In this document: positions 8,341 through 15,101 of the stretch, one piece after another
Numbering within the stretch: the stretch's first letter is position 1
How the letters are laid out: every line of letters begins with the position of its first letter
Assembly: GCA_030642005.1 (NCBI GenBank)
Contig: DAOWOP010000016.1
Span: 1 to 25,533 of the forward strand
Source of the DNA: Planctomycetales bacterium
GTDB lineage: Bacteria; Planctomycetota; Phycisphaerae; SM23-33
Length of the DNA: 25,533 bases
Direction of reading: 5' to 3'
Translations under genes and position numbers: made by a program
The notes under the pieces: model-generated
Told to the model about the DNA's origin: nothing
The model's database searches: none
The model's input: only the letters and a program-made list of their open reading frames with translations

Positions 8341-10089
8341 ATGCAGAGGACAAAGGCATTTATCGTTCTGACGGGCTTGATGCTCGTCGCCGTCGCCGCC
8401 GTCGGCGACACCGTATATATGCGCGACGGGAGAAAATTCGTCGGTAAAGTTACAGAGAAGAACGGCAAATATCTCGTCAAGATGGCTTACGGTGCGACGA
8501 CGGTCAAGAAGTCCGATGTCATCTACGTCGCCTACGGCGCCGGCGCGACCATGCCCGCCTCGGCCCCGTCGCCGGCGAACCGCAAGTTAGCCGATCCCAG
8601 CCTTTCCCGCATCCGGCGGTGGAACATCAACGAAGCGACGCTGCCCGAACCGATTGTTTTTATGCTCTCCCGGCAGTTGGAGTTGCTTGGCCGGGCCGGC
8701 ACCGACACGATGTGCAGGCAACTGCAACAATGGAAAATCGCAGCCCACGACGGCAAACGCAAACTAGGCCGGAGATGGCTCACCCGCACCCAGCAGCGGC
8801 GGTACCGCGCCGCCTTTGAAAAACGCCTCCGCCAGGGTGATAAATTCGCACACCAGGCGGAAAGCATCTTTCCGCGAACCGGTTCCGACCGCGCCAAAAA
8901 GAGGAGACTCCGCTCAATCGCCGAGCAGGAATACGCCGCAGCGGTCCGGGCCTTGCCGGATGCGATCATGCGCGACTTTTTCACCGCCGTCCTGGACCTG
9001 CGCAACAGGAAATATAAAATAGCCGAGAACGGCTTCGCGCGGTGCGCCCGCGCCGAGCCGCTGGTCGCAGCCTTCCGACAGGGGCGAGGAATCGCGCTGT
9101 CGAACCTCAAACAACCACTGGCGGCGCTGGCCGAATTCACCTGCTGCCTGCGACTGCGCGACGATACTGATGAAACAATCCGTCTGGTGGCCGCCGCTAT
9201 GAAGGACGTGCCGGGGGCAAAACTGGGCAACCCGGTGTATCTGAAGGCCCAAAACCTGCTCGACCGATACGAAAAGCCGCAACGCACCTCTCCCATCCGC
9301 AATACCGGCATAGCCTGGCTGATGCCGGGGTCGCCTTGGCAGAAGCGGTTGTACAGGCAGTCGGGCCGGACGGGAGACGATCGCAGTCAGCCCGATATGC
9401 GATTTGCACTGCTTCGGCCTTCATATGACCGGATCATCAGCAGGCAGGCCCTTGCGATACCTGTTTCGGAAACGGCGCTTCTGGTCGATAAAAACGCCAT
9501 CGCCGGTGCGAAGATATTGTACGTCCAGATCGCTCCGAACATGCTCGTCCGGGCCTGGACGAGCCGGTCCAGCAGGTATTACGGGCGGCGCGGCGACAGG
9601 CCGGAGATGCCGCTGGCGATAATCCACACCGAAGGCGTAACCTTCACGCCGGTGAATGTCGAAAAGGCCGTCGCACTGAAGACCGGTCAGACCGTAACCA
9701 TTTGCGGGGTCAATCTGTACAGGCGGATGGGTACGAAGATACGCAAAGGCGCGGCGAATGTAACAGGCGACGGCGTAAAACTCAGCACCGGCCTGCTGCC
9801 GGGGGAAACCGTCGGGGCGGTCCTGGCGGGCAATGCCTTCGCAGGTCTGCTGACCGCACGCACCCAGCCTCAGGAAAAAGGCTGCGGTAAAAGTTCCTTT
9901 ATAAAACCCGCCGACCTCGCCGTATGGCTTAAGCCGCTCAAACGCTCGCTCGACCGCAAAACCAATTCGCGAAGCCGCGGGCCGAAGATAAAAAAAGACA
10001 CCCCCAAACGAACGGCCAAAGGAAATGTATTCCTTGTCCACGTCCTCATCGGCGAAAAGCCCCCCGCCAGCAAAGTAGTCGGAAATTAG
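8341..10089 (+). CDS. Hypothetical secreted protein
   Basis: 582 residues, not recognised as a named family. Residues 1-22 form a signal peptide (TKAFIVLTGLMLVAVAAVG). Residues 23-70 form a small beta domain, with DTVYMRDGRKFVGKVTEKNG and KKSDVIYV resembling the short SH3-like lead domains seen in planctomycete secreted proteins. The middle (about 90-330) is helical and Arg/Lys-rich, with a TPR-like stretch around AAFRQGRGIALSNLKQPLAALAEF. The C-terminal half is beta-rich. GETVGAVLAGNAFAGLLTA loosely recalls the end of trypsin-like folds but has no catalytic Ser motif, so no peptidase is claimed. GGGAAGGGAA precedes the ATG, and TAGAAT at 8306-8311 is a possible -10 box. Confidence 0.8.
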   Translation: MQRTKAFIVLTGLMLVAVAAVGDTVYMRDGRKFVGKVTEKNGKYLVKMAYGATTVKKSDVIYVAYGAGATMPASAPSPANRKLADPSLSRIRRWNINEATLPEPIVFMLSRQLELLGRAGTDTMCRQLQQWKIAAHDGKRKLGRRWLTRTQQRRYRAAFEKRLRQGDKFAHQAESIFPRTGSDRAKKRRLRSIAEQEYAAAVRALPDAIMRDFFTAVLDLRNRKYKIAENGFARCARAEPLVAAFRQGRGIALSNLKQPLAALAEFTCCLRLRDDTDETIRLVAAAMKDVPGAKLGNPVYLKAQNLLDRYEKPQRTSPIRNTGIAWLMPGSPWQKRLYRQSGRTGDDRSQPDMRFALLRPSYDRIISRQALAIPVSETALLVDKNAIAGAKILYVQIAPNMLVRAWTSRSSRYYGRRGDRPEMPLAIIHTEGVTFTPVNVEKAVALKTGQTVTICGVNLYRRMGTKIRKGAANVTGDGVKLSTGLLPGETVGAVLAGNAFAGLLTARTQPQEKGCGKSSFIKPADLAVWLKPLKRSLDRKTNSRSRGPKIKKDTPKRTAKGNVFLVHVLIGEKPPASKVVGN

Positions 10090-10093
10090 AAAA

Positions 10094-10217
10094 AGCATTC
10101 AGCGTTCAGCAATCAGCGTTCAGCAAAAATTCACAGAAAGAAGAAATAGCGGTCAACTCGTTTGCTGTTTGCTGTTATTTGTTTTTGCTGATTGCTGAAT
10201 GCTGATTGCTGAATGCT
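10094..10217. repeat. Inverted repeat built of CAGCAATCAG words
   Basis: The left arm (10094-10129) is made of AGCATTCAGC, GTTCAGC and AATCAGC words. The right arm (10182-10217) is its reverse complement at about 31 of 36 positions. The arms enclose about 52 bases that hold further TTTGCTG words (10161-10175). The element starts 5 bases after the stop codon of the preceding gene. A transcript could fold into a long hairpin. It lacks the unique spacers needed for a CRISPR array. Confidence 0.85.
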
Positions 10218-10229
10218 TGCTTTATTTAC

Positions 10230-10258
10230 TTGACGCTCAATATGTAGTTACATATTTT
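10230..10258 (+). promoter_or_regulatory. Promoter with palindromic operator upstream of nrdR
   Basis: TTGACG (10230-10235) and TATTTT (10253-10258) are spaced by exactly 17 bases, a plausible sigma-70 promoter. A perfect palindrome, ATATGTA-GT-TACATAT (10240-10255), fills the spacer and overlaps the -10 box. A dimeric repressor bound there would block the promoter. It does not match the usual NrdR box, so autoregulation by NrdR is only a guess. The resulting leader to nrdR would be about 190 bases and would contain the palindromic element at 10290-10396. Confidence 0.55.
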
Positions 10259-10289
10259 GCCCCAAGACCCTATATGCGGAATGCGGATT

Positions 10290-10396
10290 GATGGGTGCCA
10301 TGCCTTCACGCGAAGCGGGTAGGCATGTAAACACACGGTATGTATCGTGGACATGCTTACACCCTCTGCTTCGCTACGGGCGAAAGCATGGTACCC
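10290..10396. repeat. Palindromic interspersed element, copy 1
   Basis: The first 39 bases (10290-10328) match 24217-24255 at 37 of 39 positions, starting with GATGGGTGCCATGC. Outer bases GGGTGCCATGC (10293-10303) pair imperfectly with GCATGGTACCC (10386-10396). An inner pair GGCATGT / ACATGC closes a second stem. The whole can fold as a two-tier hairpin. It sits in the leader of nrdR. No coding potential was seen. Confidence 0.8.
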
Positions 10397-10410
10397 GGAA
10401 TTCGTCCTTT

Positions 10411-10434
10411 AATCCGAAATCCGAAATCCGAAAT
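10411..10434. repeat. Tandem heptamer AATCCGA x3
   Basis: Three exact copies of AATCCGA followed by AAT, 18 bases before the nrdR start codon. It is a simple-sequence tract that could vary in copy number and change the spacing of the nrdR leader. Confidence 0.8.
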
Positions 10435-10451
10435 AGATTGAGAGTATAGTT

Positions 10452-10979
10452 ATGCAATGCCCCTTCTGCGGCGGTGATGATGATAAGGTTATCGACTCTC
10501 GCAGCAGCGCCGGCGGCCGGGCCGTACGACGCCGACGCCAGTGCCTGGCCTGCAACCGGCGGTTCACCACGTACGAACGCTTCGAGGAAACAACACGCAT
10601 CACCGTAATCAAAAAGGACGGTTCGCGAACGCCCTACGACCGCCAGCGACTCTTGGCCGGGCTGCAAAAAGCCTGCTACAAGCGACCTGTAAGCGATAAG
10701 CAACTTCTGCAAATCGTCGAGGCTGTGGAGGAAAACATCTTCCGCAACTACGAAAGGGACGTTCCCTCCTCGTTCGTCGGCGATACGGCCAGCGACTGCC
10801 TCCGCAAAGTCGATAAGGTCGCCTACATCCGCTTCGCCAGTGTCTATCGCGAATTCAAAGACGTTGGCGAGTTAATCGAAGAGGCATCAGCCATCCGCGA
10901 CGTTCCTGAAGACGCGCCGGGGCAGAAAGACCTGTTCGACGCGAATAATCAAGATTCTCAACATAAGGCCGGGAAATGA
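10452..10979 (+). CDS. nrdR: Transcriptional repressor NrdR
   Basis: A zinc-ribbon / ATP-cone regulator of ribonucleotide reductase genes. The N-terminal zinc ribbon has CPFC (Cys3, Cys6) and CLAC (Cys31, Cys34), followed by the highly conserved RRFTTYERFE. The ATP-cone domain covers about residues 49-139 (VIKKDGSRTPYDRQRLLAGL). At 175 residues it is slightly longer than the usual roughly 150 because of a polar C-terminal tail. NrdR senses (d)ATP and represses nrd operons (established). No nrd gene lies in the window, so it acts at a distance. A weak GAGAG ribosome-binding site precedes the ATG. The 3' end overlaps the next gene by 4 bases (ATGA), so the two are translationally coupled. Confidence 0.97.
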   Translation: MQCPFCGGDDDKVIDSRSSAGGRAVRRRRQCLACNRRFTTYERFEETTRITVIKKDGSRTPYDRQRLLAGLQKACYKRPVSDKQLLQIVEAVEENIFRNYERDVPSSFVGDTASDCLRKVDKVAYIRFASVYREFKDVGELIEEASAIRDVPEDAPGQKDLFDANNQDSQHKAGK

Positions 10980-12703
10980 GTCAGGAAATCATCGATACAA
11001 TTTTTAACGTAATCTTTCCGCTGCTGGGCGGTCTGGCGTTGTTTTTGTTCGGTATGAACATGCTTTCTGACGGTCTGAAGAAGGCAGCCGGCAACCGCCT
11101 TCGACAACTGCTGGAAAAGGTAACGAAACGCCCGATAACCGCCCTGATGATCGGCGCCGGGATAACCGCCCTTATTCAATCGAGTTCTGCCACTACGGTA
11201 ATCGTCGTCGGCCTGGTCAATGCCGGACTGCTCGCCCTCCGTCAGGGCATCTGCGTCATCCTCGGCGCCAACATCGGCACAACAATGACAGCGTGGCTGG
11301 TAGGCGTAGCCATGCTGAAGATATCGCTCTACGCCATGCCGATAATCGTACTCGGCATGATATTGCAGTTCGCCGGCAAGAGGCAGCGGACGAAAAATAT
11401 CGGGCAGATACTCATCGGCTTCGGCATCCTGTTCGTGGGCATCGGCTTTATGAAGGGCGCTTTCGCCCCGCTGCGGGACGATGAGGACGTAAAACAGTTT
11501 CTTGCCTCTTTCGCCAACAGTCCGATCCTGGCGATCATGGTCGGCGCCGGCATCACCGTCCTGATCCAGAGCAGTTCCGCCTCGATTGCGATCATCCAGG
11601 CGATCGCCATCGGCGGGCTGTTCGGGTCGGATCCGGAAGTCGCCTTTCGCATCGCGATCCCGTTCATCCTTGGCGACAATATCGGCACAACCATTACCGC
11701 CCAACTGGCGGCCCTGCGGTCAAACGTCAACGCTCGACGGGCCGCTATGGCGCATACCGTGTTCAACATATTCGGCACATGCTGGGTACTTCCGCTGGTG
11801 CTTGTCGGCTGGTTTCCCGCTATCGTTAGTCGTATCACGCCATGGTCGCTTAGTTTCGGCAATATAGCCCTGGAAATCGCCGCCGCCCACAGCGTCTTTA
11901 ACGTCATAAACGCCCTGGCGTTCCTGCCGCTGGTCGGACTGCTGGAGAAGGTGGTCGTGCGGATTCTCCCTGCCCGCAAGGGCGATATCCAGATGCAGCC
12001 GGTAACGCTTGACAGGAACCTCCTGGCGACCCCGTCGGTCGCCATGGACCAGGCCAGGCGGGAACTGGTGCGTATGGCCGAGGCTGCCCGCGACGCCCTC
12101 GACGACGCCATCGCCGCTGTCCGACACGACGACCGTGCCGCACTGAAACGTGTCGCCATGAAAGAAGACATCGTGGACGACTTCCAGACCGAGATTACAC
12201 GCTACCTGGTCGAACTGTCGCAGCAGACGCTCTCACCGGAAGCAGCCGGCGAACTACCGGTACTTCTACATACGGTCAACGACGTCGAACGAATCGGCGA
12301 CCACGCGGTCAACATCACCGAAATCGCCGTCCGCAAACTCGACCAGAGGCTTACTTTCAGTCAATCAGCCACCGACGAAATGGGCAAAATGCGGGATGAA
12401 GTTCGACAGATGTTCGACGACATCCTCGCCGCCATTGGAAACGACGACCTGACCGCAGCCGAACGATCCCTCGAACACGAAAAGGTCATCAACCGGATGC
12501 AGATGGACCTCCGCCGAAACCACGTCCGGCGGCTTGGCGAAGGGACATGCTCAGCCATGGTGGGACTGCTGTTCGTCGATTTCGTCGATAATATGGAAAA
12601 GATCGGCGACCACCTGACCAACATCGCCCAGGGCGTCCTCGGAGGCTTGCAGTGGGACGGAAAAACCGCCCAGGAACAGGAAAGTGAAGAGAATATTGAA
12701 TAA
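10976..12703 (+). CDS. Na/Pi cotransporter family protein with PhoU-like tail
   Basis: A 575-residue inner-membrane protein. Two inverted Na/Pi-cotransporter repeats are visible, each with the signature QSSSA (Gln68-Ala72 and Gln198-Ala202), followed by GANIGTT (97-103) and GDNIGTT (233-239). About nine hydrophobic segments lie within residues 8-330. Residues 355-560 are helical and carry two PhoU-like motifs, DVERIGDHAVNI and DNMEKIGDHLTNI. The protein probably exports or imports phosphate with Na+, with the PhoU-like part controlling activity. The start is fixed by the ATGA overlap with nrdR. Its last codons and stop lie inside the inverted repeat that begins at 12691, so the original C-terminus may have been replaced. 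Confidence 0.93.
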   Translation: MSQEIIDTIFNVIFPLLGGLALFLFGMNMLSDGLKKAAGNRLRQLLEKVTKRPITALMIGAGITALIQSSSATTVIVVGLVNAGLLALRQGICVILGANIGTTMTAWLVGVAMLKISLYAMPIIVLGMILQFAGKRQRTKNIGQILIGFGILFVGIGFMKGAFAPLRDDEDVKQFLASFANSPILAIMVGAGITVLIQSSSASIAIIQAIAIGGLFGSDPEVAFRIAIPFILGDNIGTTITAQLAALRSNVNARRAAMAHTVFNIFGTCWVLPLVLVGWFPAIVSRITPWSLSFGNIALEIAAAHSVFNVINALAFLPLVGLLEKVVVRILPARKGDIQMQPVTLDRNLLATPSVAMDQARRELVRMAEAARDALDDAIAAVRHDDRAALKRVAMKEDIVDDFQTEITRYLVELSQQTLSPEAAGELPVLLHTVNDVERIGDHAVNITEIAVRKLDQRLTFSQSATDEMGKMRDEVRQMFDDILAAIGNDDLTAAERSLEHEKVINRMQMDLRRNHVRRLGEGTCSAMVGLLFVDFVDNMEKIGDHLTNIAQGVLGGLQWDGKTAQEQESEENIE

Positions 12704-12834
12704 CGAACAGAAAATTTTGAATTTCGAAGTGAAAAAGAAAAAGACGAAGAGAAAAAAACTCTCCTTATAAGGGCGAGGGCAGCTTGTTTCTTTTACTTCG
12801 TAATTCAAAATTCTCTGTTCGATATTCAATATTC
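12691..12834. repeat. Long inverted repeat overlapping the 3' end of the Na/Pi gene
   Basis: The left arm (12691-12735) and the right arm (12790-12834) are reverse complements over about 45 bases with roughly four mismatches. Words are GAATATTGAATA, CGAACAGA, ATTTTGAATT and CGAAGT. The left arm contains the last four codons and the TAA stop of the Na/Pi gene (12701-12703). The roughly 54-base centre has GAGA...TCTC and CTCCTTATAAGGGCGAGGG words. The whole could fold into a very long hairpin at the end of the message. Confidence 0.85.
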
Positions 12835-12843
12835 TTTTTTCTA

Positions 12844-12921
12844 TTGACTCCGCCCGGCCTCTTCGGTTAGTCTTTATCGGCAACCTATGGTCATCAGATC
12901 GGCCTGGATAATTCGGTTGCC
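12844..12921 (+). promoter_or_regulatory. Candidate guaB promoter and leader stem
   Basis: TTGACT (12844-12849) with TAGTCT (12868-12873) at 18-base spacing is a fair -35/-10 pair. Downstream, GGCAACC (12879-12885) and GGTTGCC (12915-12921) form a 7-base inverted repeat with a 29-base loop. It ends 10 bases before the AGGGAGG ribosome-binding site. No known purine riboswitch consensus was recognised. The pairing may affect translation but could be chance. Confidence 0.35.
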
Positions 12922-12945
12922 CATTTCCGGCAGGGAGGCATCGCT

Positions 12946-14406
12946 ATGGACAAGATCATAACCGACGGTATAACTTTCGATGATGTTCTGCTGATCCCCG
13001 CGCGGTCCGACGTCATCCCCCGCGACGTGGACACATCCACAAACCTGACGCGGCAAATCGGTCTGAATATCCCGCTGGTCTCGGCCCCGATGGACACGGT
13101 TACGGAAGCGGCGCTGGCTATCGCACTGGCGCAGGTCGGCGGCATCGGGATCATTCATAAGAACATGCCGCCGGAGACACAGGCCCGTGAGGTCGATAAG
13201 GTCAAACGCAGCGAGAACGGCGTAATTGTCGATCCGGTAACGCTCGGGCCGGATGAACCCACCGCGACGGCCAGACGGAAGATGGCCGATCACAACGTGT
13301 CGGGGTTCCCCATCGTCGCCGACGACGGCAAACTCGTCGGCATCCTGACCCGGCGGGACATGAAGTTCCTTTCCGAGGACCGCCCAATCCGCGAGGTAAT
13401 GACCGCGGAGAACCTCGTAACCGCCCCGCCGGAAACCAAACTCGATGAGGCTGAAAAAATCCTCAACCGCCACAAGGTGGAAAAACTCCTGCTGGTAAAT
13501 GCAGACGGCAAACTCGCCGGGCTGATTACGATGCGTGACATCGAGCGACTGCGACAATTCCCGCAAAGTTGCAAGGACGTCCGAGGCCGGCTTCGGGTCG
13601 GAGCGGCTGTGGGCGTCCGCGACGACGAGCGGACCGAGATGCTCATCAATGCAGGCGTCGATGTCCTGGTGGTCGATACCGCCCACGGGCACAGCGGCAA
13701 CGTTATCGGCGCTGTCGAGCGGATCAAGTCCGCCCACCAAATCGATGTCATCGCCGGCAACGTCGCCACAGCCAAAGGCGCTGCCGACCTTATCGCCGCC
13801 GGCGCCGACGCCGTCAAAGTCGGCATCGGCCCCGGATCGATCTGCACAACGCGGATTGTCTCCGGCGTGGGCGTTCCGCAGGTTTCGGCCATATATGAAT
13901 GTGCCCGCGCCGCCGGTAAGAGCGGCGTTCCCGTCATCGCCGACGGCGGCGTCCGCCACAGCGGCGACATCACCAAGGCAATCGCCGCCGGGGCGTCGGC
14001 CGTCATGATGGGAAGCCTCTTTGCCGGTCTCGACGAATCGCCGGGCCAACTGGTTATTTACAAGGGCAGGCGGTTCAAGACTTATCGCGGCATGGGTTCG
14101 CTGGGGGCGATGGTGGCCGGTTCAGCCGACCGATACGGACAGACCGAAAGAGAGAAACTCGTTCCCGAAGGCGTCGAGGGTCGTGTCCCCTACCGCGGCC
14201 CGCTGGGCGAGTTTGTCTATCAACTCGTCGGCGGACTCCGCGGCGGAATGGGATACTGCGGCGCTCGGACAATCGAAGACCTGCGAACAAAGGCTCGATT
14301 CACTCGAATCAGCACCGCATCGCTCATCGAAGGCCATCCGCACGACATCACGATAACTCACGAAGCCCCAAATTACTCCGCCGGACAGGAAAATAACCTG
14401 GAATAA
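12946..14406 (+). CDS. guaB: IMP dehydrogenase
   Basis: Catalyses NAD-dependent oxidation of IMP to XMP, the committed step of GMP synthesis. It is 486 residues long, as expected. The catalytic barrel starts with TFDDVLLIPA (10-19) and SAPMDTVTE. A Bateman module of two CBS domains is inserted at about 95-205 (MADHNVSGFPIV, VEKLLLVNADGKLAGLIT). The catalytic loop GPGSICTTR has Cys300. GNVATAKGA, VIADGGVRHSGDI, the phosphate-site MMGSLFAG and the flap segment YRGMGSLGAM follow. AGGGAGG lies 8 bases before the ATG. The last codons are followed immediately by the inverted repeat at 14407. Confidence 0.98.
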   Translation: MDKIITDGITFDDVLLIPARSDVIPRDVDTSTNLTRQIGLNIPLVSAPMDTVTEAALAIALAQVGGIGIIHKNMPPETQAREVDKVKRSENGVIVDPVTLGPDEPTATARRKMADHNVSGFPIVADDGKLVGILTRRDMKFLSEDRPIREVMTAENLVTAPPETKLDEAEKILNRHKVEKLLLVNADGKLAGLITMRDIERLRQFPQSCKDVRGRLRVGAAVGVRDDERTEMLINAGVDVLVVDTAHGHSGNVIGAVERIKSAHQIDVIAGNVATAKGAADLIAAGADAVKVGIGPGSICTTRIVSGVGVPQVSAIYECARAAGKSGVPVIADGGVRHSGDITKAIAAGASAVMMGSLFAGLDESPGQLVIYKGRRFKTYRGMGSLGAMVAGSADRYGQTEREKLVPEGVEGRVPYRGPLGEFVYQLVGGLRGGMGYCGARTIEDLRTKARFTRISTASLIEGHPHDITITHEAPNYSAGQENNLE

Positions 14407-14454
14407 GTAATTGGTAATCGGTAGTGGTGGTTGATTCTTCTAATGACCAATTAC
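14407..14454. repeat. Short inverted repeat right after guaB
   Basis: GTAATTGGTAAT (14407-14418) pairs with ATGACCAATTAC (14443-14454) with one mismatch, leaving a 24-base loop. It begins at the base after the guaB stop codon. It is a smaller member of the same style of gene-end inverted repeats. It may act as a 3' stability structure; no T-tract follows. Confidence 0.7.
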
Positions 14455-14513
14455 CTATGTTTCGTTGTAGTATTATCGTTTGTACAATAATATATTCGTT
14501 ATCCGTTCCGGCG

Positions 14514-14531
14514 TGCTCGCTTCAGCGAGCA
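14514..14531. other. Perfect hairpin in leader of lipoprotein gene
   Basis: TGCTCGC, loop TTCA, GCGAGCA gives a 7-base-pair perfect stem located 22 bases before the start codon at 14554. It might shield the leader or end transcripts from upstream. No T-tract follows it closely. Confidence 0.55.
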
Positions 14532-14553
14532 TGTTCTTTGAGGAGATTGAAAA

Positions 14554-15063
14554 ATGAAAAAGACGCTTTTCTTTCCGGTTATTTTATTTGTCATTTTCAC
14601 CGCCGGATGTCAGGGTCCGCGGTTTCAGTCCCAGCCGTTGGGCGAGGTCGATTACGCCGAGGCGTTCAGGGCGGGCAGGACTGTCATGGGGCAATACTTT
14701 TCCATTGCCTCGGCCGACGCCGAATCCGGGAAGATCGTCTGCCGACCAAAGGGCGTTGAGGCTGCACCCGATCGGCTGCTTGGCTCAAGCCAGGCCCGCA
14801 AGGTCGCTGATATGCGCATCCGGCGCAAAGGCAATAAGGTCTTTGCCGACATTTGCGTAAAAATTCAGCGGCAGGACGCTTTGGCCTTACGTAGTATGCA
14901 GCCGATTACCGTCGATAACGATGTGCCGAGTCAAACGCCCGCCGACGAAGCCGCCGCCGTTACCGCCGAACAAAACCTGACCTGGCAGACCACCGGACGC
15001 GACCACCAACTCGAACGGGCCATCCTCACCGACCTTATCAGGGCGCTCAAAAAGAACAAATAA
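14554..15063 (+). CDS. Hypothetical lipoprotein
   Basis: 169 residues, not recognised. MKKTLFFPVILFVIFTAGC is a lipoprotein signal peptide with lipobox TAGC and Cys19. The mature part starts with a proline/glutamine-rich linker. A compact beta-type segment follows at about 40-115, with alternating strands such as GKIVCRPKGVE, ADMRIRRKGNKVFADICVKI. It ends with a basic helix (ERAILTDLIRALKKNK). It probably sits on the periplasmic face of a membrane. GAGGAGA lies about 9 bases before the ATG. The nucleotide-sugar dehydrogenase gene starts 38 bases downstream, so the pair may form an operon for envelope polysaccharide work (inference from order only). Confidence 0.75.
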   Translation: MKKTLFFPVILFVIFTAGCQGPRFQSQPLGEVDYAEAFRAGRTVMGQYFSIASADAESGKIVCRPKGVEAAPDRLLGSSQARKVADMRIRRKGNKVFADICVKIQRQDALALRSMQPITVDNDVPSQTPADEAAAVTAEQNLTWQTTGRDHQLERAILTDLIRALKKNK

Positions 15064-15101
15064 CGAACTCAATCTTGCAGGACAGCGAAAGGACAAAAAT
15101 T

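Noticed and set aside
9750..9960. Trypsin-like protease domain at the end of the secreted protein starting at 8341
   Set aside because: The segment only loosely resembles the last strands of the fold, and no GDSGG-type serine motif or His/Asp pair was found.
10094..10217. Short regular repeats that could suggest a CRISPR array
   Set aside because: Words are directly adjacent, there are no unique spacers of constant length, the two halves are inverted, and no cas gene is present.
12874..14049. Minus-strand open frame of 391 codons
   Set aside because: Antisense to guaB, which is unmistakable on the plus strand.
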